DNA from: Planctomycetaceae bacterium
Lineage (GTDB): Bacteria; Planctomycetota; Planctomycetia; Pirellulales; Pirellulaceae
NCBI GenBank assembly: GCA_005773145.1
Contig: SXHS01000095.1
Location: 1 to 21,038 of the forward strand
Reading direction: 5' to 3'
DNA length: 21,038 nt
This document shows positions 6,103 through 13,931 of this stretch, in pieces. The position numbers were made by a program, and so were the translations under genes. The notes beneath the pieces were generated by a model. That model worked only from the letters and a program-made list of their open reading frames with translations. It did no database searches and was not told the origin of the DNA. Position 1 is the first letter of the stretch. The number at the start of each line of letters is the position of its first letter.

Positions 6103-6130
6103 GTTAGGTGGTCGAGGTTAGGTAGTCGAG
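6103..6130 (+). repeat. 14-nt tandem duplication, rplR-rpsE spacer
   Basis: Two adjacent units, GTTAGGTGGTCGAG (6103-6116) and GTTAGGTAGTCGAG (6117-6130), match at 13 of 14 positions. They lie in the 175-nt rplR-rpsE spacer, about 50 nt after the rplR stop. Confidence 0.8.
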
Positions 6131-6214
6131 AATTTGAATTGAGAACCAGTGGCGGCCGTCGCATGTGCCAAAGTTTGGCGTGGCGTGCGGGTTGCCGAGC
6201 ATCCAGTCACGCTC

Positions 6215-6219
6215 AGGAG
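6215..6219 (+). promoter_or_regulatory. Shine-Dalgarno element supporting the shorter rpsE start
   Basis: AGGAG lies ten bases before the GTG at 6230. No comparable purine-rich element precedes the upstream in-frame GTG at 6149. Confidence 0.65.
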
Positions 6220-6229
6220 TATTGAACTC

Positions 6230-6751
6230 GTGTCCAGCCCAAAGAAATCCCGTCCCTCTCGCTCCGGCGATGAAGACCGCACTCGTGGCGAATTGATCGA
6301 CAAAGTGATCAAGATTAAGCGCTGCGCCGCGGTGGTGAAGGGGGGACGCCGTTTTAGTTTTGCGGCCATGGTGGTTGTGGGGAACGGCGAAGGACGCGTC
6401 GGCTGGGGGTATGGCAAGGCGAATGAGGTCCCCCCCAGTGTCGAGAAAGCTGTGAAGCAGGCAACTCGCAATACGGTGACAATTCCCGTGGAAAATGGCA
6501 CGATTGCCCATCCGGTTGTGGGCCATTTCGGCGCGGCACGCGTGGTACTGCTGCCGGCTGGGCCCGGTACCGGTGTGATCGCTGGCGCGGCCGTGCGGTC
6601 CGTTTGTGAAGTCGCTGGCATTCAAAACATTTTGACCAAGAGCTACGGTACGAATAATGCCGTGACCGTGGTGAAGGCGACCATCGAGGCGCTTTCGCGG
6701 TTACGCACCAAACAGGAAATCGAACGTTTGCGAGGGGTTGCCTTGTCATGA
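6230..6751 (+). CDS. rpsE: 30S ribosomal protein S5
   Basis: From the GTG at 6230 the product is 173 residues, the usual S5 size. It contains LIDKVIKIKRCAAVVKGGRRFSFAAMVVVG, the dsRNA-binding-like N-domain, and LLPAGPGTGVIAGAAVRSVCEVAGI, the conserved C-domain. S5 shapes the mRNA entry channel and decoding fidelity. The frame stays open to a GTG at 6149, adding 27 residues that resemble no S5 N-terminus. The AGGAG at 6215-6219 and the family length favour 6230. The stop overlaps the rplO start by four bases (ATGA). That leaves no room for rpmD, which normally lies here. Confidence 0.95.
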   Translation: MSSPKKSRPSRSGDEDRTRGELIDKVIKIKRCAAVVKGGRRFSFAAMVVVGNGEGRVGWGYGKANEVPPSVEKAVKQATRNTVTIPVENGTIAHPVVGHFGAARVVLLPAGPGTGVIAGAAVRSVCEVAGIQNILTKSYGTNNAVTVVKATIEALSRLRTKQEIERLRGVALS

Positions 6752-7281
6752 ATATCGATGATGTACACAAGGGTGTTACCAAGCACCGGTCGCGCAATCG
6801 ACTTGGGCGTGGTCCTGGTTCGGGCAACGGCAAGACGGCTGGACGGGGCCACAAGGGGCAGAAGTCCAACCCCGGCTACTCGGCCCACCCGACCTTCCAA
6901 GGGGGGACCATGCCCTTGGTACGCCGTATTCCCAAGCGAGGCTTCAATAACCCGTTTGCACTGCGCGTGATGGTTGTCAACGTCGGGGATCTCGACGCGG
7001 CCTTTGAGGCGGGGGACGATGTGACACCCGATCAGCTGCGAGTGAAGGACTTGGCCAAGGGACGTTACGACCGGCTGAAAATCCTGGGGAACGGCCAGCT
7101 AACCAAACGGTTGGTGGTATCGGCTCACGAATTCAGCAAGACGGCCGTCGAACAAATTGAAAAAGCGGGCGGTAAGGTGCAAGTTTTACCGGGCAAGGTC
7201 CCTGCAGCCCATAAGATCAAGGCGGCGCGCGAAGCCAATCGCCAGCACATGGCTGCGTCGAAGAAGACGAAGAAGAAGTAG
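6748..7281 (+). CDS. rplO: 50S ribosomal protein L15
   Basis: The 177-residue protein has the L15 signature: RNRLGRGPGSGNGKTAGRGHKGQKS, then a GG-x-MPL segment, RRIPKRGFNNPF, and a C-terminal domain. L15 is a late 50S assembly protein that threads a long glycine-rich extension into 23S rRNA. It is about 30 residues longer than the E. coli form, with a lysine-rich tail (HMAASKKTKKK). The ATG overlaps the rpsE stop by four bases, so translation is probably coupled. secY follows 21 nt later, as in most bacteria. Confidence 0.96.
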   Translation: MNIDDVHKGVTKHRSRNRLGRGPGSGNGKTAGRGHKGQKSNPGYSAHPTFQGGTMPLVRRIPKRGFNNPFALRVMVVNVGDLDAAFEAGDDVTPDQLRVKDLAKGRYDRLKILGNGQLTKRLVVSAHEFSKTAVEQIEKAGGKVQVLPGKVPAAHKIKAAREANRQHMAASKKTKKK

Positions 7282-7302
7282 CCGAGCAGAGGAGTCTGCC
7301 AG

Positions 7303-8673
7303 ATGTGGGAAAAAATTCGCATCATCTTCGCCGTGCCGGAGTTGCGTCAGAAGATATTGCTGACCCTGCTGCTGCTTGGCATCTATCGCATCGGCTATTA
7401 CATTCCACTCCCCATCGTGAATCAGTCGGTCACGAATCGTCAGGCCGGAGATTTGGGGGGCAGCGGTGGCTTCGGTAAGATGATTGAATACGCCGCCGTG
7501 TTCAGCGCCAGCGATTTGCGACAAGCCACGATTTTCGGGCTCGGCATCATGCCCTACATCAGCGCATCCATCATTTTTCAGCTGCTGGGGACGGTCTGGC
7601 GACCGATCGAAGAACTGCAGAAAGAGGGGGAACAGGGACGCAAGAAGATCAACGAGTACACCCGCTACGTCACGGTCCTGTTGTGTCTCGTGCAAAGTTG
7701 GGCCTACGTCCGCATGTACATTATGGCGGCGGGACCCGGTGGCGCGGCGCCCGAACTCATCAACGGCTGGTTCCTATCGGGGGATAATCTGCACTTTGGC
7801 TGGCAACTGACCGCTGTATTGACCATGACCTGTGGTACGATCTTTTTGATGTGGTTGGGGGAACAGATCGATGAGTTTGGCATCGGCAATGGCATCAGTT
7901 TGCTGATTATGGCGGGCATTCTGGCCAAGATGCCGGGGGCCGGCATGAACTTGTTGCAGAATTGGTCGCACGGTCTGACCGGTTTGGGTACGGGACAGAT
8001 TGGCGTCGAAACGCTGTTGATTTTGACCTGCCTGTTCGTGGCCGTGGTATTGGGCGTCGTATTCATTACCTTGGGCCTGCGACGAATTCCCACGCAGAGC
8101 GCTAAGCACGTGCGAGGTCGACGTGTGTACGGCGGTACCCGCCAATACCTGCCACTGCGTATCAATCAGTCGGGTGTGATGCCCATTATTTTCGCGGGCA
8201 GCTTGCTGATGTTTCCGCAAATAATTTTCGGTTGGCTATCCCGTTTTGGCTCGATCTTTGTTCCCTTGAAAGAAATGTTCGATCGAGGTTCGTCATTCGG
8301 CTACAACCTCTTGTACGTGGCTATGATCTACTTCTTCTGCTACTTCTGGACCGCTATCATCTTCAACCCCAAGGATATGGCGGATAACCTCAAGAACTCC
8401 GGCACGTTCATCCCCGGCTATCGCCCCGGCAAACGCACCGCCGACTATCTGGAACGAGTCATGGTTCGTATTACCTACGTGGGAGCTGGGTTCCTGTCGC
8501 TGGTAGCGATTATTCCCACAATCGTCTCGGGGGCGCTGGAGGTGCCACCCTTGGTGGCCAGCTTCTACGGTGGAACCGGACTGCTGATTGCAGTCAGCGT
8601 TGCCTTTGATCTGGTGCAGAAGATCGATAGCCACTTGGTCATGCGGAACTACAAGGGCCTACTAGAGTCCTAG
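7303..8673 (+). CDS. secY: Preprotein translocase subunit SecY
   Basis: The 456-residue integral membrane protein is the channel subunit of the SecYEG translocon. It shows about ten hydrophobic segments, starting with LLTLLLLGIYRIGYYIPLP (TM1). The TM2 region is GLGIMPYISASIIFQLL. The cytoplasmic loop before TM7 is GRRVYGGTRQYLPLRINQSGV, and the C-terminal cytoplasmic loop has IPGYRPGKRTADYLERVM. The basic loops are where the ribosome and SecA dock. AGAGGAG at 7288-7294 precedes the ATG. Its position after rplO and before adk is the common bacterial arrangement. Length is within the family range. Confidence 0.97.
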   Translation: MWEKIRIIFAVPELRQKILLTLLLLGIYRIGYYIPLPIVNQSVTNRQAGDLGGSGGFGKMIEYAAVFSASDLRQATIFGLGIMPYISASIIFQLLGTVWRPIEELQKEGEQGRKKINEYTRYVTVLLCLVQSWAYVRMYIMAAGPGGAAPELINGWFLSGDNLHFGWQLTAVLTMTCGTIFLMWLGEQIDEFGIGNGISLLIMAGILAKMPGAGMNLLQNWSHGLTGLGTGQIGVETLLILTCLFVAVVLGVVFITLGLRRIPTQSAKHVRGRRVYGGTRQYLPLRINQSGVMPIIFAGSLLMFPQIIFGWLSRFGSIFVPLKEMFDRGSSFGYNLLYVAMIYFFCYFWTAIIFNPKDMADNLKNSGTFIPGYRPGKRTADYLERVMVRITYVGAGFLSLVAIIPTIVSGALEVPPLVASFYGGTGLLIAVSVAFDLVQKIDSHLVMRNYKGLLES

Positions 8674-8706
8674 ACGATCATGCGTTGAGTTCACACGCTA
8701 CTTCAG

Positions 8707-9282
8707 ATGGCTACGAGCATGTTTGTCGTGTTTATTGGACCGCCGGGTGTTGGGAAAGGTACTCAGTGCCGACGCTTGGCTGAGCGCCTCGGAGTTCCCC
8801 ATCTGTCCACGGGCGAAATCTTTCGACAGGCCATTCGTCAAGGGACCGATCTCAGTGAGAAAGCGGTGGCCTACATTGAATCGGGGACTCTCGTGCCCGA
8901 TGAGCTGGTTGTGGAACTCGTGACCCGTCGCTTGGCGCACGAGGATTGCGATCGAGGCTGTGTGCTGGATGGGTTTCCACGCACGATTTCACAAGCGGAT
9001 GCCCTGGAGGCCTACCTGCTATCTCGCGGTCGAGCCGTGGATATGGTGATTCAGCTGGTCGTGCCGCCAGCCGAGTTGGAGCGCCGCCTCTGCGAACGGG
9101 CTGCTGGCGAGCGCCGGGCCGATGATACACCGGAAACTATCCGGCGGCGTTTCGAAGTCTACAGTGCCGCCACCGAGCCCTTGGTGACCTACTACCGCAA
9201 GAGAAATTTGCTGCAAGTGGTGGATGGTGTGGGAGACCCGGCCGACGTGTACGGCCGCGTCCAACAGTGCGTGGGACAGTAG
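8707..9282 (+). CDS. adk: Adenylate kinase, short form without extended lid
   Basis: The 191-residue cytoplasmic enzyme catalyses ATP + AMP to 2 ADP. It has the P-loop GPPGVGKGTQ at residues 11-20, the AMP-binding segment HLSTGEIFRQAI, DGFPRT, and RADDTPETIRRR. The long lid insertion between the catalytic CERAAGER region and ADD is missing, so this is the short adenylate kinase type seen in several phyla. No zinc-lid cysteines are present. A second ATG at 8719 (MFVVFIGPPG) could be the true start, because no clear Shine-Dalgarno precedes either codon. It lies 33 nt after secY. Confidence 0.94.
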   Translation: MATSMFVVFIGPPGVGKGTQCRRLAERLGVPHLSTGEIFRQAIRQGTDLSEKAVAYIESGTLVPDELVVELVTRRLAHEDCDRGCVLDGFPRTISQADALEAYLLSRGRAVDMVIQLVVPPAELERRLCERAAGERRADDTPETIRRRFEVYSAATEPLVTYYRKRNLLQVVDGVGDPADVYGRVQQCVGQ

Positions 9283-9284
9283 GG
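9281..9284 (+). promoter_or_regulatory. Shine-Dalgarno element deciding the map start
   Basis: AGGG overlaps the adk stop codon and lies six bases before the GTG at 9291. It favours that codon over the GTG at 9267, which lies inside adk. Confidence 0.55.
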
Positions 9285-9290
9285 TCTGGC

Positions 9291-10109
9291 GTGATTCAGC
9301 TACGCTCCCACCGCGAGATTCAGAAACTTCGCTACGCGGGCCTTGTGGTTTGGGAGGCCCACCACTGCGTGTCGCAACGAGTTGTAGAATGCGTGACCAC
9401 GCAACAGCTGGATGCCGTCGTGGAGAGCGTATTCGAGCGGTTTCGCGCCGTGCCACTCTTCAAAGGAGTGCCTGGCAAATTTCCCTTTCCGGCCGTCACC
9501 TGCATCTCTGTCAATGAACAAGTGGTGCACGGCATCCCCGGTCCGCGCGTCTTGACAAGCGGGGATATCGTTAGTGTGGATACGGGATGCCGACTCGACG
9601 GCTGGTGCGGCGACTCGGCGGTTACCTATGCAGTTGGAGGGGTATCACCCGGCGTTCAAGAACTATTGGACGTCACTTCCGGCGTCTTGCAGCGTGCCAT
9701 CACTTGGCTGGGCACCATGTCGCGATGGAGCCAGGTTGCTCGCGAAATGGCCACGTACGTGCGGGATCATGGGTTCTCCGTGGTCGAGGACTTTGTCGGA
9801 CACGGTATCGGACGTCAGATGCACGAAGACCCGGAGGTGCCAAACTACGACAGTCCGCGATTTCGCCGGCGCGGCGATTTCCCCTTGCGACCCGGCTTAG
9901 TCCTGGCCATCGAACCGATGGTGAATATGGGAACCAAACAGGTCAAATGTTTGGATGATGCCTGGACGCAAGTCACGCTCGACGGCGCCTGGAGCGCCCA
10001 TTTCGAACACACCGTGGCCCTCACCGAACAAGGCCCCTGGATCTTGACAGGGCCCCCAACCACGGCGGAACTCGCCTGGCTGGAATCCTACGGCGCCACG
10101 CCCCAATAA
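9291..10109 (+). CDS. map: Type I methionine aminopeptidase
   Basis: The enzyme removes the initiator methionine from new proteins. From the GTG at 9291 it is 272 residues and begins MIQLRSHREIQKLRYAG, the usual start. The five metal ligands are visible: D97 (VDTG), D108 (CGDSA), H171 (GHGIG), E208 (AIEPM) and E239 (FEHT). The catalytic H80 (VVHGIP) is also present. There is no N-terminal zinc-finger extension. A GTG at 9267 would add eight residues and overlap adk. The gene closes the spc-type run; infA and rpmJ do not follow, and the next gene is an exported protein 149 nt away. Confidence 0.95.
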   Translation: MIQLRSHREIQKLRYAGLVVWEAHHCVSQRVVECVTTQQLDAVVESVFERFRAVPLFKGVPGKFPFPAVTCISVNEQVVHGIPGPRVLTSGDIVSVDTGCRLDGWCGDSAVTYAVGGVSPGVQELLDVTSGVLQRAITWLGTMSRWSQVAREMATYVRDHGFSVVEDFVGHGIGRQMHEDPEVPNYDSPRFRRRGDFPLRPGLVLAIEPMVNMGTKQVKCLDDAWTQVTLDGAWSAHFEHTVALTEQGPWILTGPPTTAELAWLESYGATPQ

Positions 10110-10248
10110 TCGATCCGCATCTCGCGACGCAAGCGCACTACGCGGTGTCTGTCCCCTAGCGGGTCGACCGGATAGACTGACTGTTGGGAGTGCGAAGAGC
10201 TCAACTGCGAGCGGCGGACGTATCCGTTGTCGATTTCCTTCACATAAC

Positions 10249-10253
10249 AGGAG
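10249..10253 (+). promoter_or_regulatory. Shine-Dalgarno element deciding the start at 10259
   Basis: AGGAG lies five bases before the ATG at 10259, which opens a signal peptide. The upstream in-frame GTG at 10184 would bury that signal behind 25 residues. Confidence 0.75.
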
Positions 10254-10258
10254 CGACC

Positions 10259-11419
10259 ATGCGGTGTCTCAAGATCCTGAGCGGTTGTTGCGCTATCCTC
10301 GTGGCCATGCCAGGAGGCGCGAGCGCTGCTGATGCGGCTGACGTTGCAGCACCGTTGCGTACTTTGCGGGCAGTTGGCAATGACGGATCCAACAGCGAGG
10401 CTGCCGCGGCTGCGTGGGACGCATTGAGCCAACAGCCGGCGAGTCAACTCCCCGTGATGTTGCGGGCGTTGGATGATGCTGGCCCCATCGCTGCCAATTG
10501 GATCCGCGGGGCCATCGATGCGGTGGCTGCCCGCGAAATCGAGCAACCGGGCGGTCTACCGATCGCCGAGTTGGAGGCGATTGTCGTCGATCGAACGCAT
10601 CAACCCCGCGCCCGTCGGATCGCCTTTGAATGGCTAACGCGTGCCGACACCACGGCCGCAGATCGCCTAGTCCCCAACATGCTGGACGATCCGGGGCTCG
10701 AGTTTCGTCGCGACGCGGTGGCTCGAATTCTGAGCAGCGCGGAAAAGATCCCCGCCGACAATCCGCGTGATCAGCGATTGGCCCTCTACCGTCAAGCTCT
10801 CAACGGTGCTCGGGATGAGGACCAGATCAAGACAATCGCCGAACGGCTGGCCGGATTGGGCCAGACGGTCGATTTGGCCCAACATTTTGGTTTCTTGCGC
10901 GACTGGCAAGTGATCGGACCATTCGACAATGCGGACCGCCAAGGGTTCGCCGCAGTCTTTCCACCGGAGGAGAAAATCGACCTGAAAGCCACCTATGCCG
11001 GGAAAGACCCGAACCGGATGGTGCAGTGGACGGAGCTGCGCAGCCGCGAGGAATACGGTAAGGTTGACCTGAATCCGCTTTATGACAATGCCAAGCAGGC
11101 CGTCGCCTACGCCTGGACGGAGTTTCGTTCTTCGAGCGCTCAGGATCTGGAGCTGCGGCTGTCGTGCAAGAATGCCTGGAAAGTGTGGCTTAATGGTGAA
11201 CTCCTGTTCGAACGTGAGGAGTATCATCGGGGGACCCAGTTCGATCAATATCAGCTCAAAGCCCACATGCGGCCGGGATCGAACGAGATTCTTGTCAAGG
11301 TTTGCCAGAACGAAGAGACGCAGCCTTGGACCGTCGAGTGGCAATTTCAGCTCCGTGTCTGTGATGCGTTGGGGACTGCGGTGTATTCACAGCCGGTGAC
11401 GGGAGATCGTAACGAATGA
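10259..11419 (+). CDS. Exported protein: helical-repeat-like N-half, beta-sandwich C-half
   Basis: The product is 386 residues from the ATG at 10259. Residues 1-23 form a signal peptide (MRCLKILSGCCAILVAMPGG, then ASA). Residues 25-210 are alanine-rich and look helical, HEAT-like in style, without a firm repeat call. From residue 215 the motif DWQVIGPFDN opens a segment rich in aromatics and beta-prone stretches, including WKVWLNGELLFEREEYHRG. This resembles the jelly-roll or galactose-binding-like domains common in planctomycete secreted proteins. No catalytic motif is visible, so function is unknown. Its stop overlaps the next start by four bases (ATGA), which argues for joint expression with the PQQ-like protein. 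It may be cotranscribed with map, since no terminator is evident between them. Confidence 0.8.
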   Translation: MRCLKILSGCCAILVAMPGGASAADAADVAAPLRTLRAVGNDGSNSEAAAAAWDALSQQPASQLPVMLRALDDAGPIAANWIRGAIDAVAAREIEQPGGLPIAELEAIVVDRTHQPRARRIAFEWLTRADTTAADRLVPNMLDDPGLEFRRDAVARILSSAEKIPADNPRDQRLALYRQALNGARDEDQIKTIAERLAGLGQTVDLAQHFGFLRDWQVIGPFDNADRQGFAAVFPPEEKIDLKATYAGKDPNRMVQWTELRSREEYGKVDLNPLYDNAKQAVAYAWTEFRSSSAQDLELRLSCKNAWKVWLNGELLFEREEYHRGTQFDQYQLKAHMRPGSNEILVKVCQNEETQPWTVEWQFQLRVCDALGTAVYSQPVTGDRNE

Positions 11420-12669
11420 GATATCACCATTTTTCTGTGAAAAATTGGGCGGTCGCGGGTTGGCAGCTTGGATGGGTGTTGGCGTTGCTGCTGGCCACCA
11501 CGGGGGCCGACTGGCAAAGGTTTCGCGGACCCAATGGTTCTGGGATTGGGTCGGGCGCGATGGACGCGCCGGGCAAGTGGACCGTCGCCGACAATCTTGC
11601 CTGGAAAGTGCGGTTGCCTGGCCGTGGCGTCTCCAGTCCGTTGATTGTCAAGGACTATGTGGTGCTCACGGCCAGCAGTGGCTACCGGCAAGACCAGTTG
11701 CACGTGTTGTGTTTCGACCGACGTACCGGCAAATTAGCGTGGGAACGCCAATTCTGGGCCACGGGACGCACCATGACCTATCCGACCATCACGACGGCAA
11801 CGCCCACCGGCGTGTCGGATGGCGAAAACCTGTACTTGTGGTTTTCCAGCAACGATGTCTTCTGCTTGGATTTACAGGGAAACGTGCAGTGGCTCCGCGG
11901 CCTAATGTTGGAGTATCCCAATGCCAGCAACAGCCTGGGGCTGGCGACATCCGCCGTCGTCGCCAACGGTACGCTGGTCTTGCAGGTCGAAAACGATAGT
12001 CAGTCCATCGCGCTGGGATTGGACGCCAAGCGGGGATCGACACTTTGGAAGATCGATCGACCGCAAAAGGCCAACTGGACCACGCCGCTGATGCTCAGCG
12101 ATGCCAACGATCGTGACGCAGTAGTCATGCTTCAGTCTTCATCGGAGATCGCGGCACTTGAAGTAGCGACGGGCAAGTCCTTGTGGCGCATCGAGCGGGA
12201 GTGCAGCACCATTCCTTCGAGTGTTCTCGCGGACGGATTGCTGCTCGTGCCGTCGAACGGATTAGTGGCCATGCGCACACAAGGCACCACGCGACAACCC
12301 GAGGTCGTCTGGGAAAATAATAAGCTCAAACCGTCGACCGCTTCGCCCGTGGTCTGGCAGGATCGCGTGTACGTCATTAGCAGTGGCGTCTTAAAGTGCG
12401 CCAGTTGTCAGACGGGAGAAGTCATCTGGCAAGTACGGCTCAAAGGGGATTTCTCGGCGTCCCCCGTGATTGGCGGATCGTACTTGTATGCGTTCAATGA
12501 TGAAGGCGTAGGACAAGTCGTTCAGCTGGGCACCGACAAGGGAGAACTGATTACCGAAGAGAACCTAGAGGAAATCATTCTGGCGACGCCGGCGTTAGTG
12601 GATGGGGAAATCTACGTGCGCAGCGACAACAGTCTCTGGAAAATTTCCGCGTCGCCGAACGCCCCTTGA
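11416..12669 (+). CDS. Exported PQQ-like beta-propeller protein
   Basis: The 417-residue protein has an N-terminal hydrophobic signal or anchor (residues about 12-31). The motif WQRFRGPNGSG at 33-43 follows; it opens many planctomycete PQQ-like proteins. The rest is made of propeller blades with recurring DxxTGKxxW-type turns, for example FDRRTGKLAWERQFW, LDAKRGSTLWK, LEVATGKSLWR and ASCQTGEVIWQ. Such propellers are usually protein- or ligand-binding scaffolds (BamB-like). The catalytic residues of PQQ dehydrogenases are not recognisable, so enzymatic activity should not be assumed. It is coupled to the preceding gene and converges on the beta-barrel gene that ends at 12789. Confidence 0.85.
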   Translation: MRYHHFSVKNWAVAGWQLGWVLALLLATTGADWQRFRGPNGSGIGSGAMDAPGKWTVADNLAWKVRLPGRGVSSPLIVKDYVVLTASSGYRQDQLHVLCFDRRTGKLAWERQFWATGRTMTYPTITTATPTGVSDGENLYLWFSSNDVFCLDLQGNVQWLRGLMLEYPNASNSLGLATSAVVANGTLVLQVENDSQSIALGLDAKRGSTLWKIDRPQKANWTTPLMLSDANDRDAVVMLQSSSEIAALEVATGKSLWRIERECSTIPSSVLADGLLLVPSNGLVAMRTQGTTRQPEVVWENNKLKPSTASPVVWQDRVYVISSGVLKCASCQTGEVIWQVRLKGDFSASPVIGGSYLYAFNDEGVGQVVQLGTDKGELITEENLEEIILATPALVDGEIYVRSDNSLWKISASPNAP

Positions 12670-12788
12670 TGCGTCGGTCGATGGTTGTGAGATTGATCTG
12701 GTCGATTGCTGCCGGACATTAGGATCGGTACCGTCCTCATCAGTCCACATTTCTTGCGATGCGATGGGACTTGTGATTCAGCAACCGA
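12670..12788. other. Convergent intergenic region
   Basis: This 119-nt stretch separates two gene ends that face each other. A partial inverted repeat pairs TCGATTGCTG (12702-12711) with CAGCAACCGA (12779-12788), ten positions with one A-C mismatch (a G-U pair in the minus-strand RNA), across a 67-nt loop. The palindrome CGGTACCG lies inside the loop. No T-run is present on either strand, so no intrinsic terminator can be called. Confidence 0.35.
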
Positions 12789-13931
12789 TCACCTTGTCCA
12801 CTCGAGCTTCAGCGAGAGTTGCGCTCCTGGATCCACTTCTAGACGCTCCGCGCTATCGCTGAAGAAAGAATCGCCGCGGAAGTAGGAACGGTCGAACAGA
12901 TACGCCGCCGAGCAATCGAGCGCAAAACCAGCGAACAGTGCCTGCCGTACGCCAAGATTAAGTCGCTGGTCGAAGTCAAAAAATCGCTCCTGAACATCCT
13001 CGCGGTCAGCCAATTCATAGCCCTGGCTATGAGTTTGGTAGCCCGCGTAGACGCTCCAGACCTCGCTCATCGTCCAGCGCACGGTCGCGTTGGCGTTCGT
13101 TAGCGGCAGGTAACTCACGTCGAAAGCGATCACGTCGGTGGGGCGATAGTTGAGCGAAAACGGCAAACCGATGTTCATCTGAAATCGATCGCTAGGGCGC
13201 CATGCATAGGCGATGCCGGGTATCGGAAATGCGAGTTGTCCCAGCGGCGAATAGAAAAGACTTAGGTTCCAGGCATCGCGTTCCTGGGTTGGGATGTTCA
13301 GAAATGCTAGCATATTGGCATTTACCTCCCGAATGGATGCAAACGGCCTATCGCTCGCCGAGCCGATTCCGACCATGCCGCCGGCAGTCCAACCATTGTC
13401 GAACGGATGAATATGCATCACACCGAGGTTGATAATCCACAGTTCGGCGGGAAAAGGCTGCGTGCTGCCAGGTAAGGTGACGTTTGTCTCGAAGGCGTTA
13501 TGCTCGACGCGAGTGTTCAAGATCCAAATGCCGTTCGGGCTCATGCTTACGGGCAAACCGAGCGACAATCCTTCGCCGCGAACTTGCAACGTGCCCGATG
13601 GATGCAGCAGGTTGCTCTCGGGCTGAAAGAAGACATATGTGGAAAACGGACTTCGGTCGCCGGCAGGCCCCCCCATCGTTCCTCCGCCCATTCCCAAACC
13701 AGGGCCGCCACGGGAAGGAATCGCAGAGACGGCCGTAGAATCGACAAGTCTCTCTTCTGGCGGTGGTTGCCATTGTGATTCGAGCGATTGTTCTTGCCAC
13801 GTCGGCGCAGGAAGATGTGTTTCTTCCAGGGATGGCAGCCGCGTTTGCGCACGAAGAGGCATGGCGGCGAGAAGCCACACGCAGATCGTCGTCAGGCCGA
13901 TAGGCCCGAACCATCTGATACGATTGCGCAT
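12789..13931 (-). CDS. Exported predicted outer-membrane beta-barrel (DUF6268-like)
   Basis: From the ATG at 13931 the product is 380 residues. Residues 1-28 form a signal peptide ending MPLRAQ. Residues 30-93 are a proline- and glycine-rich linker (GGPGLGMGGGTMGGPAGD). The remainder is a series of amphipathic beta-strands with aromatic belts, for example LWIINLGVMHIHPF, WSVYAGYQTHSQGYEL and ALDCSAAYLFDRSYF, ending SLKLEWTR. The layout suits a small outer-membrane barrel, and I associate it with the planctomycete DUF6268 group from memory only. An ATG at 14114 extends the frame by 61 residues that would precede the signal peptide; that start is unlikely. No partner gene is adjacent on the same strand. 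Confidence 0.7.
   Translation of the reverse strand: MRNRIRWFGPIGLTTICVWLLAAMPLRAQTRLPSLEETHLPAPTWQEQSLESQWQPPPEERLVDSTAVSAIPSRGGPGLGMGGGTMGGPAGDRSPFSTYVFFQPESNLLHPSGTLQVRGEGLSLGLPVSMSPNGIWILNTRVEHNAFETNVTLPGSTQPFPAELWIINLGVMHIHPFDNGWTAGGMVGIGSASDRPFASIREVNANMLAFLNIPTQERDAWNLSLFYSPLGQLAFPIPGIAYAWRPSDRFQMNIGLPFSLNYRPTDVIAFDVSYLPLTNANATVRWTMSEVWSVYAGYQTHSQGYELADREDVQERFFDFDQRLNLGVRQALFAGFALDCSAAYLFDRSYFRGDSFFSDSAERLEVDPGAQLSLKLEWTR

Noticed and set aside
6149..6229. Longer rpsE start (GTG at 6149)
   Set aside because: No Shine-Dalgarno and no S5-like residues in the added 27 codons; the GTG at 6230 has AGGAG and gives the family length.
10110..10258. Intrinsic terminator after map
   Set aside because: Several short GC inverted matches exist, but none gives a stable stem followed by a T-run.
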